5,218 bases of DNA from Asaia bogorensis. GTDB lineage: Bacteria; Pseudomonadota; Alphaproteobacteria; Acetobacterales; Acetobacteraceae. Below the pieces are notes generated by a model. It made no database searches. It was not told the DNA's origin and saw only the letters and a list, made by a program, of their open reading frames with translations. Each line of letters starts with the position of its first letter. The first letter of the stretch is position 1. Made by a program: the position numbers and the translations under genes. Positions 1 through 4,916 of the stretch are shown here, in pieces. The stretch is from NCBI GenBank assembly GCA_945886995.1, contig CAMCZJ010000216.1, positions 1 through 5,218 on the forward strand, in the 5' to 3' direction.

Positions 1-14
1 GTGTTTTCTTTGAC

Positions 15-37
15 CGAACCTAATCTGGCGAGGTTCG
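15..37. repeat. Small perfect inverted repeat (7 bp arms)
   Basis: CGAACCT at 15-21 is the exact reverse complement of AGGTTCG at 31-37, with a 9-nt loop. A second AGGTTCG copy lies at 95-101, so the left arm could pair with either. There is no T-run after the stem on either strand, so it is not a classical terminator. It lies downstream of the tRNA gene in non-coding sequence. Its role is unknown. Confidence 0.4.
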
Positions 38-57
38 CTCAGAAAGAGACAAAAGCC

Positions 58-97
58 CTTCAGAGACCGAAAATCGCCGCCTTGCCAGTCTCTGAGG
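58..97. repeat. Inverted repeat / potential hairpin (10 bp arms, one wobble)
   Basis: CTTCAGAGAC at 58-67 pairs with GTCTCTGAGG at 88-97, giving nine Watson-Crick pairs and one wobble around a 20-nt loop. It lies about 85 bp beyond the 3' end of the tRNA gene in a stretch (1-181) where I see no convincing gene. The one reading frame crossing this stretch runs into the tRNA and has no family resemblance. There is no T-tract, so a terminator role is not supported. Confidence 0.4.
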
Positions 98-184
98 TTC
101 GCTTGGTCTGGCCAAACCCCTTTGAATACACAAAGAATTCCGCCGCTGTTGGTGGGGCTTTACGAGTTTGCAAAAGGAAGTTGG

Positions 185-274
185 CGGAGGGGATGGGATT
201 CGAACCCACGATAGGACTATTAATCCTATAACGGTTTAGCAAACCGCCGCCTTCGGCCACTCGGCCACCCCTCC
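185..274 (-). tRNA. tRNA-Ser (anticodon GCU)
   Basis: Read on the minus strand, this is a 90-nt class II tRNA. The acceptor stem is GGAGGGG (268-274) paired with CCCCTCC (186-192), with discriminator G at 185. CCA is encoded at 182-184. A D-arm of type GCCGAGTGG is present. The anticodon stem GCGGT/ACCGT encloses the loop TTGCTAA, giving anticodon GCU, which decodes AGC and AGU. The long variable arm has a TAGGA/TCCTA stem, as expected for serine tRNAs. The T-arm carries the canonical TTCGAAT loop. It lies 81 bp downstream of gst on the same strand and has its own promoter candidate at 312-340. No intrinsic terminator is clear to its left. Confidence 0.97.
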
Positions 275-311
275 GCAGGAGTGGAAAGTCACACGGCGTT
301 GCAACACCCCG

Positions 312-340
312 CTTCTAATGCTGCGGCGGGGCAGCGTCAA
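312..340 (-). promoter_or_regulatory. Predicted sigma70-type promoter of the tRNA-Ser gene
   Basis: On the minus strand, TTGACG (335-340, 5/6 to the -35 consensus) is followed after exactly 17 bp by TAGAAG (312-317, 4/6 to the -10 consensus). Transcription would start near position 305, about 30 nt before the mature tRNA 5' end. The sequence just after the -10 is GC-rich (CGGGG), as is typical of stringently controlled stable-RNA promoters. The -35 lies only about 15 bp past the gst stop. A 5-bp stem (GCTGC/GCAGC, 320-324 and 331-335) overlaps the spacer. Confidence 0.62.
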
Positions 341-355
341 ACCCGAAACGGTGCT

Positions 356-988
356 TCAGCCCAGCGAAACCTCAAATCCGCGTTTCGTCGCAGGTCGCGC
401 CATCATCGCCTCATACCAACGTTTCACATTGGGGAGCCCGGCCAGGTCCACCTGGTGGCGTTCATGCCGCCACGCCCAGCCCAGAATCGCAAAATCGGCA
501 ATCGAGGGCTCTCCGCTGGTGGCCACGAAGTCACGCCCTTCAAGGCGGCGGTCCAGCACACCGTAAAGCCGCTTGGTTTCATCATGATAGCGCTTGAAGC
601 CATAATCCCGCGCCGGGCCTTCGGGCTGCATCAGGAAGTGATGCACCTGGCCCGGCATGGGGCCAAAGCCGCCCATTTGCCACATCAGCCATTCATATAC
701 CGGCACCCGGGCGCGCAAATCGCGCGGCAGAAAGCGCCCGGTCTTTTCTGCCAGATACAGCAGAATGGCCCCGCTTTCGAAAACCGTGATCGGCTTGCCA
801 TCAGGCCCATCCGGGTCCTGGATGGCGGGGATGCGGTTATTCGGGCTGAAGGCCAGGAATTCAGGGTTGAACTGCTCACCCTTGCTGATGTTCACGGGCT
901 TGACGGTGTAAGCCAGCCCCATTTCCTCAAGTGCTGCGCTGATCTTTCGCCCATTGGGCGTATTCCAGGTCCAGAGGGTGATGCTCAT
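356..988 (-). CDS. Glutathione S-transferase, nu-class (YfcG/YghU-like)
   Basis: This encodes a 210-residue cytosolic GST. The N-terminal thioredoxin-like domain covers roughly residues 1-84. It carries the TPNGRK segment at 10-15 seen in nu-class and Ure2p-like enzymes, the cis-proline loop NNRIPAI (P54), and the glutathione gamma-glutamyl site ESGAI (E71, S72). The all-alpha C-terminal domain follows, with the folding N-cap motif SIAD at 162-165 and the WQMGG.GPM.GQ..HF stretch typical of YfcG and YghU. From family knowledge, these enzymes bind two glutathiones and act as disulfide-bond reductases and organic hydroperoxide reductases rather than classical conjugating GSTs. The substrate here is not deducible. 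An AAGGA Shine-Dalgarno (999-1003) sits 10 nt before the ATG. It lies 60 bp downstream of the peroxiredoxin gene and is probably cotranscribed with it. Exact orthology (yfcG versus yghU) is uncertain. Confidence 0.93.
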   Translation of the reverse strand: MSITLWTWNTPNGRKISAALEEMGLAYTVKPVNISKGEQFNPEFLAFSPNNRIPAIQDPDGPDGKPITVFESGAILLYLAEKTGRFLPRDLRARVPVYEWLMWQMGGFGPMPGQVHHFLMQPEGPARDYGFKRYHDETKRLYGVLDRRLEGRDFVATSGEPSIADFAILGWAWRHERHQVDLAGLPNVKRWYEAMMARPATKRGFEVSLG

Positions 989-1010
989 GGGGCGGCAATC
1001 CTTGGTTCAG

Positions 1011-1039
1011 CCGGCGCACCCCACGGAAGGGCGCGCCGG
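1011..1039 (-). other. Intercistronic GC-rich stem-loop between prx and gst
   Basis: CCGGCGCACC (1011-1020) and GGCGCGCCGG (1030-1039) form a 10-bp stem with a single G·U pair in the minus-strand transcript and a 9-nt loop. It occupies about half of the 60-bp gap between the peroxiredoxin stop and the gst start, and ends shortly before the gst Shine-Dalgarno. No U-tract follows, so it is unlikely to be a full intrinsic terminator. I infer an mRNA-processing, stabilising or attenuating element. Confidence 0.55.
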
Positions 1040-1048
1040 GCGTTCATA

Positions 1049-1531
1049 TCAAAGCGCGGCGAGAACCGCCTCAGCCTTGCTCACTTCAAAGGCGCCCGGG
1101 GCCTCAACGGCCACATGGGTCACCTTGCCATCCCGCGCCACGAGGACGAAGCGCTGGCAGCGGACGCCAAGGCCACGCGCCGTCAGGTCGAACTCCAGGC
1201 CCATCGCCTTGGTAAAGGCGGCCGAGCCATCGGCAATCATGGTCACCTGATCAGTAATGCCCTGATCCTTGCCCCAGGCGCCCATCACGAAGGCGTCATT
1301 CACCGCCATGCAGCCAATGGCATCAACGCCCTTGGCCTTCAGCGCCGCAGCATGTTCCACAAAACCCGGCAGGTGCTTGGCGGAACAGGTGGGGGTGAAG
1401 GCGCCCGGCACACCGAACAGCACCACGGTGCGGCCCTTGAAGAATTCCGCCGTATCAAGCTCCTTCGGCCCATCCGGACTGCCTTGCATGATTTTCAGCG
1501 CGGGAATGTTATCGCCAGTCTTGATTGTCAT
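1049..1531 (-). CDS. Peroxiredoxin, Prx5 / type II (AhpC-TSA redoxin family)
   Basis: This 160-residue cytosolic thiol peroxidase reduces hydrogen peroxide and organic hydroperoxides. The active-site motif P42-G-A-F-T-P-T-C49 places the peroxidatic cysteine at C49, with T46 and R124 completing the conserved catalytic set. The downstream GCMAVNDAFVMGAW block (73-86) is diagnostic of the Prx5 subfamily and contains C74. A third cysteine, C125, lies next to the catalytic arginine, where many homologues carry serine. From family knowledge, bacterial members often take electrons from glutathione/glutaredoxin, which fits the glutathione S-transferase encoded next. The resolving mechanism (1-Cys or intramolecular) cannot be settled by eye. 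The start is well supported: AAGGAG (1538-1543) lies 6 nt before the ATG. The length matches stand-alone family members without a fused glutaredoxin domain. The gene is divergent from the transglycosylase. Confidence 0.95.
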   Translation of the reverse strand: MTIKTGDNIPALKIMQGSPDGPKELDTAEFFKGRTVVLFGVPGAFTPTCSAKHLPGFVEHAAALKAKGVDAIGCMAVNDAFVMGAWGKDQGITDQVTMIADGSAAFTKAMGLEFDLTARGLGVRCQRFVLVARDGKVTHVAVEAPGAFEVSKAEAVLAAL

Positions 1532-1555
1532 TGTCGTCTCCTTGTTACTGAAACA

Positions 1556-1584
1556 GATTTAGCCTTCCGCCCGCCCTCTGTCAC
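1556..1584 (-). promoter_or_regulatory. Candidate promoter of the prx-gst operon
   Basis: On the minus strand, GTGACA (1579-1584, 5/6 to TTGACA) is followed after 17 bp by TAAATC (1556-1561, a loose -10). The predicted start near 1549 leaves a leader of about 18 nt that contains the strong AAGGAG ribosome site. No OxyR-type site is obvious to me. Confidence 0.42.
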
Positions 1585-1700
1585 GGGGGCAAGGGGGCCG
1601 CTCTGCCCCGCGCGACACAGCATGGTGATTGAGGAATCCCCACCAAACGGTCGCCCATAGGTTGAATTCTTAACCAATACGCGTCTAACAAGGTTCCGCC

Positions 1701-3530
1701 ATGTGCGCGACCCTCCCCATGGCCCCATTCCGAACCTGGCCTTTTTGGGCCGTGGTTCTGCTGCATTTGTGGTGTGGAAGCCCGCTTCCAGCCGCGGCGC
1801 AGGGGGCCGTCCAGACCGCAGCCTTGCCCGCGCCATTACTGCGTGGCCCAGCCAGTGCAACCCAACCGCTCGCATCCGCCGATGCCGCGCGGCTTCAGGG
1901 TGTTTTCGCGTTGCAGGCCGCCAAGGATTGGGCTGCGGCGGAACAGGAAGCCGCGCTGCTGGCAGATCGCAGGCTTGAAGGCCATGTGTTCGCGGATCGC
2001 TGGCTCAACCCGGCAGCCCCAAAGCCGGATCAGGAAGCATTGCGGGATTGGCTGGCACGGTTTGCTGACCATCCGGATGCGCCGGCCATTCATGCCTTGC
2101 TGCGGCGCACGGCGCCGCGCGGGGCCAGCCTGCCGAATGCACCCGTGCAGGAAAGCCTGGCCGAGGATGCCGGTATCATCCCGGAAGAACGCGAAGCTCC
2201 GGAACAGGGCTTCCAGCGCAACCCCACCCTGGACCGCGCGCTGCGGGATCTGGTGCGGGATGGTAATCTGGAAACCGCTTTGCGCCAGATGGAAGCCACG
2301 CGCGGCATGACGCCGCCCTATGCCGCCGCGCTCAAGGCCGATTTTGCCCTGATCCTGTTTCGCCGCGGGGAAGATGACCGCGCCTTTGACTTGGCGGCGG
2401 AAGCAACGCGCAGCCGGGCGGAGCCGAGTGGCCGAGCCGCTTTTGCTGCTGGGCTTGCCGCCTGGGGTCTTGGCCATTTCGATGTCGCTTTGCCCTATCT
2501 TGAAGTCGCGGCGCGGGCCCCAGGTGCATCGGCGGCCAATCGCGCCGCTGCTGCCTATTGGGCCAGCCGCGCGGCGATTCGTGCCCGCCACCCTGGAATG
2601 CACGTACCCTGGCTTTTGCAGGCAGCGCAGGAACCGCGCACCTTTTACGGGCTGATGGCCCGCCGCGCCCTTGGCCTGACGCCGGGCTTTGCCTGGCACG
2701 CCGAAGCGGGCGGGGAAGAAGGCATGGCGGCGCTGATGGAAACCGCCGGCGGCTGGCGGGCGCTCGCCCTGCTGCAAATCGGCCAGACGGCGCGGGCAGA
2801 AGCCGAGCTTCGCGCCTTGTGGCCGCTGGCGCGCGGTAATTTGCCCCTGCTGCGGGCCATGTTGGCACTCGCTTCCCAGGCCGGTCTCACGCATCTTTCG
2901 GCACAATTGGCGGAATTGGCGCAAATTGCGGATGGCCGCCCCCGTGACTTGGCGCGCTTCCCCTTGCCGCGCCTGAACCCGGCCCAGGGTTTTCGCGTTG
3001 AACCCGCCCTGATTTATGCGCTGGCGCGCCAGGAATCGAATTTTGATCCGGCTGCGGTTTCACGCGCTGGTGCACGCGGCATTTTGCAGGTGATGCCCGC
3101 CACCGCCGCTTACCTTGCCAATGATCCATCCTTCACCGGTGATGGGGTGCAGCGGCTGCATAATCCTGGCCTGTCATTGGAACTGGGCCAACGCTACTTG
3201 CATTATCTCGCGCGGAGTGAGGCTGTAGGCGGTGATCTGATCCGCCTGCTCGCCGCCTATAATGCTGGGCCGGGCAATCTGGCCAAATGGCTGCCCGCCG
3301 TGCGCCATCGTGACGATGCGCTGCTGTTCATTGAAGCGATTCCCTTCGATGAAACACGTGCCCATGTGCAGCGCGTGCTGGCCTATTCCTGGATTTACGC
3401 CTCAAGGCTCGGCCTGCCGGCGCCAAGCCTGGACCAATTGGTGCAGGGCGAATTTCCGCGCTTCATGTCGCCGCAGGAAGTGGTCGCCATGCTGGGCAGC
3501 ACGCCGCCTCTCCCCGGCAGGCCACGCTGA
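1701..3530 (+). CDS. Soluble lytic murein transglycosylase (Slt70-like, family 1)
   Basis: This 609-residue periplasmic enzyme cleaves the MurNAc-GlcNAc bond of peptidoglycan, leaving 1,6-anhydro-MurNAc ends. An N-terminal signal peptide is visible: R11, a hydrophobic core over about 13-30, and a likely signal peptidase I site AAA|Q after A33. C25 has W at -1, so it is not a good lipobox. Residues 60-420 are alanine- and leucine-rich helical repeats resembling the ring-shaped U-domain of E. coli Slt70. The C-terminal catalytic domain (about 425-585) has E445-S-N-F-D-P with the catalytic glutamate E445, then GILQVMPATA (460-469), AAYNAGPGN (518-526) and the terminal block FIEAIPFDETRAHVQRV (543-559). 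Length is close to the 645-residue E. coli precursor. The chosen ATG has AAGG 7 nt upstream. The in-frame ATG at 1719 would also keep the signal peptide. The gene converges on the ATPase gene with 14 bp between stops. Confidence 0.94.
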   Translation: MCATLPMAPFRTWPFWAVVLLHLWCGSPLPAAAQGAVQTAALPAPLLRGPASATQPLASADAARLQGVFALQAAKDWAAAEQEAALLADRRLEGHVFADRWLNPAAPKPDQEALRDWLARFADHPDAPAIHALLRRTAPRGASLPNAPVQESLAEDAGIIPEEREAPEQGFQRNPTLDRALRDLVRDGNLETALRQMEATRGMTPPYAAALKADFALILFRRGEDDRAFDLAAEATRSRAEPSGRAAFAAGLAAWGLGHFDVALPYLEVAARAPGASAANRAAAAYWASRAAIRARHPGMHVPWLLQAAQEPRTFYGLMARRALGLTPGFAWHAEAGGEEGMAALMETAGGWRALALLQIGQTARAEAELRALWPLARGNLPLLRAMLALASQAGLTHLSAQLAELAQIADGRPRDLARFPLPRLNPAQGFRVEPALIYALARQESNFDPAAVSRAGARGILQVMPATAAYLANDPSFTGDGVQRLHNPGLSLELGQRYLHYLARSEAVGGDLIRLLAAYNAGPGNLAKWLPAVRHRDDALLFIEAIPFDETRAHVQRVLAYSWIYASRLGLPAPSLDQLVQGEFPRFMSPQEVVAMLGSTPPLPGRPR

Positions 3531-3544
3531 AGGTTCTGTGTGTT

Positions 3545-4408
3545 CTAGCCGTCTATCCGCACGCCCATCCGCCCGGCCAAATCCTGGATGAATTGCCAAG
3601 CGACACGGCCAGAACGCGAACCGCGCGTGACGGACCATTCCACCGCCTGCGCATGCAAATCTTCAACCGGCACATACAGGCCGAAATGCTTGGCATAGCC
3701 TTCGATCATGGCGAAGAAGGTATCTTGATTGGCATTATGGAAGCCGATCCACAGCCCGAAACGGTCTGACAGCGAGACCTTTTCCTCAATCGCTTCAGAT
3801 CCATGGATCGCGGCGCTGCGTTCATTTTCGATCATGTCGCGTGACATCAAATGCCGGCGGTTGGACGTGGCATAGAACAAAACATTGGTGGGCCGGCCTT
3901 CAATGCCGCCATCCAGCACTGATTTCAGCGCCTTGTAATCAGCATCTTCCCGTTCAAAGGAAAGATCATCGCAGAATACCAGGCAGCGGCGTGCGCCGGC
4001 GCGCAGGAAGCGCAGCAACTCCGGCAGGGTTTTGATGTCTTCGCGATGGATTTCAATCAAGGCAAGGCTGCCGGGCACTTCCGTATTGGCAGCGGTATGC
4101 GCGGCCTTCACCAGGGAAGACTTGCCAGTGCCGCGCGCGCCCCAAAGCATGGCGTTATTGGCGCTGAAGCCGCGCGCGAAGCGCAAGGTGTTTTCCATCA
4201 GAATTTCTTTCTGCCGATCCACCCCTTGCAGCAGGCCCAGCGGCACTGCCGCCACCTTGGGCACCGGCGAAAGCCGCGCCACGGGTTCCGGGTGCCAGAT
4301 GAAGGCATCCGCCCCGGTCAGATCAGGGGCCGCCGCCGGCGGCGGGGCAAGGCGTTCAAGCGCCTCGGCAATGCGGGTCAGGGCGGGGAGAAGCGAAGAA
4401 TGTTCCAT
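3545..4408 (-). CDS. DUF815-family AAA ATPase (function unknown)
   Basis: This 287-residue protein is a predicted P-loop ATPase matching the DUF815 family in length and layout. After a variable proline/alanine-rich N-terminus (1-60) comes LLQGVDRQKEIL, an AAA entry motif. Walker A is GARGTGKSS (90-98, catalytic K96) and Walker B is LVFCDD (143-148, D147/D148). A sensor-1-like ATSNRR (180-185) and S-D-R-F (214-217) with R216 as a possible arginine finger follow, then SRSGR (264-268) in the sensor-2 region. No transmembrane segment or signal is seen. The biological role and substrate are not established. The start is constrained by an in-frame TAG 27 nt upstream, but no Shine-Dalgarno precedes the ATG, which is unusual beside its neighbours. 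It is divergent from yajC and convergent with the transglycosylase. Confidence 0.9.
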   Translation of the reverse strand: MEHSSLLPALTRIAEALERLAPPPAAAPDLTGADAFIWHPEPVARLSPVPKVAAVPLGLLQGVDRQKEILMENTLRFARGFSANNAMLWGARGTGKSSLVKAAHTAANTEVPGSLALIEIHREDIKTLPELLRFLRAGARRCLVFCDDLSFEREDADYKALKSVLDGGIEGRPTNVLFYATSNRRHLMSRDMIENERSAAIHGSEAIEEKVSLSDRFGLWIGFHNANQDTFFAMIEGYAKHFGLYVPVEDLHAQAVEWSVTRGSRSGRVAWQFIQDLAGRMGVRIDG

Positions 4409-4435
4409 GGCCGCGCGGAATAGGCCGGGACGCTA

Positions 4436-4463
4436 TTGACGGAAAGGGGGCGGGCGCTAGTTT
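4436..4463 (+). promoter_or_regulatory. Candidate promoter of yajC
   Basis: TTGACG (4436-4441, 5/6 to the -35 consensus) is followed after 16 bp by TAGTTT (4458-4463, a weak 3/6 -10). The start would fall near 4470, some 28 nt before the yajC ATG and upstream of its Shine-Dalgarno. The -10 lies in the loop between the arms of the inverted repeat at 4447-4470. Confidence 0.45.
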
Positions 4464-4470
4464 CCGCCCC
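4447..4470. repeat. Inverted repeat flanking the yajC -10 region
   Basis: GGGGCGG (4447-4453) and CCGCCCC (4464-4470) are perfect reverse complements separated by 10 bp. An overlapping pair, GGAAA (4441-4445) and TTTCC (4461-4465), offers an alternative fold. It lies in the 89-bp divergent spacer between the ATPase gene and yajC, so it could be an operator affecting either gene or a chance product of GC-rich sequence. Confidence 0.4.
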
Positions 4471-4497
4471 ATCATCGCAAATAAGGAATGCCGGACC

Positions 4498-4845
4498 ATG
4501 GAAAGAATTTTTGGCATCACGCCCGCTTATGCCCAGGATGCGGGCGGCACGGCGGCGGTTGTCATGCAATTGCTGCCGTTGGTGTTGATTTTCGTCGTCT
4601 TCTATTTCCTGCTGATTCGCCCGCAGCAGAAGAAGATGAAGGATCATCGCGAAATGCTCGGCCAATTGAAGCGCGGGGATCGCGTGGTGACCGCGGGCGG
4701 CATTGTTGCCACCATCACCAAGGTCAAGGATGGGTCTGACGAGATTGAGGCCGAAATCGCCCCCAATGTGAAAGTGACCGTGGGGCGCGGCACCATCGGC
4801 AGCGTGCTTCGCCCCGAAGCCGCGAATGATGAGGCGAAAAGCTGA
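4498..4845 (+). CDS. yajC: YajC, Sec translocon accessory subunit
   Basis: This 115-residue single-span inner-membrane protein associates with SecD-SecF and SecYEG, and in E. coli also with AcrB. After a short ITPAYAQ N-terminus, typical of alphaproteobacterial YajC, comes one transmembrane helix (about 19-40). The family hallmark RPQQKKMKDH (41-50) follows, then the cytoplasmic domain with L-K-R-G-D-R-V-V-T-A-G-G (57-68), IATITKV-like strands and a conserved VTVGRGTIGSVL ending. Length matches the family. An AAGGA (4483-4487) lies 10 nt before the ATG. The overlapping ATG at 4488 opens a different frame with no family match. It is followed at once by an intrinsic terminator and a convergent gene, so secD and secF, its usual downstream partners, are not cotranscribed here. 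Confidence 0.95.
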   Translation: MERIFGITPAYAQDAGGTAAVVMQLLPLVLIFVVFYFLLIRPQQKKMKDHREMLGQLKRGDRVVTAGGIVATITKVKDGSDEIEAEIAPNVKVTVGRGTIGSVLRPEAANDEAKS

Positions 4846-4867
4846 GCCTGCAACAGGCAACAAAAAA

Positions 4868-4899
4868 GGCGCTGAGGATCACTCCCCAGCGCCTTTTTT
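4868..4899. terminator. Bidirectional intrinsic terminator between yajC and the superoxide dismutase gene
   Basis: GGCGCTG (4868-4874) pairs perfectly with CAGCGCC (4887-4893). A further G-G/C-C pair across one mismatch leaves a hexanucleotide loop. Six T residues (4894-4899) follow on the plus strand and six A residues (4862-4867) precede it, giving a U-tract in both directions. It sits 22 bp past the yajC stop and 17 bp past the dismutase stop, so it can end both convergent transcripts. A smaller hairpin, GCCTG-CAA-CAGGC (4846-4858), directly follows the yajC stop. Confidence 0.93.
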
Positions 4900-4916
4900 A
4901 ATGCCTTAGCGGCTGA

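Noticed and set aside
119..161. CTTTG/CAAAG hairpin and flanking C/G runs as the tRNA terminator
   Set aside because: The stem is short and lacks a proper U-tract in the tRNA direction, so I do not call it.
1..231. Short plus-strand frame starting at the first base and running into the tRNA
   Set aside because: It reads through the tRNA in antisense and shows no motif, so it is not a gene.
281..1660. 459-codon open frame on the plus strand across gst and the peroxiredoxin gene
   Set aside because: It is antisense to two genes with clear catalytic motifs, has no recognisable domain, and is explained by GC-rich codon bias keeping the opposite frame open.
1662..1689. TTGAAT, 16 bp, TCTAAC as the transglycosylase promoter
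   Set aside because: Transcription would begin about 5 nt before the ATG, with the -10 abutting the ribosome site (AAGG, 1690-1693), which contradicts a functional leader. No better promoter was found by eye.
1758..1780. Cys25 of the transglycosylase as a lipoprotein attachment site
   Set aside because: Tryptophan precedes the cysteine, which does not fit a lipobox. A signal peptidase I site after A33 fits better.
1836..2924. 362-codon open frame on the minus strand inside the transglycosylase gene
   Set aside because: It has arginine/glutamine-rich low-complexity composition and no family resemblance; it is a shadow of the real plus-strand gene.
4498..4560. AYAQ in the YajC N-terminus as a signal peptidase site
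   Set aside because: There is no hydrophobic core before it. The only hydrophobic stretch comes after it and is the membrane anchor, so cleavage is not supported.
4488..4739. Upstream ATG at 4488 in another frame as an overlapping small gene
   Set aside because: The product is histidine/arginine-rich with no family match. The Shine-Dalgarno spacing and protein signature favour the yajC ATG at 4498.
4378..4863. 161-codon minus-strand frame over yajC
   Set aside because: It is antisense to yajC, whose family signature is unambiguous, and it would run across the divergent promoter region.
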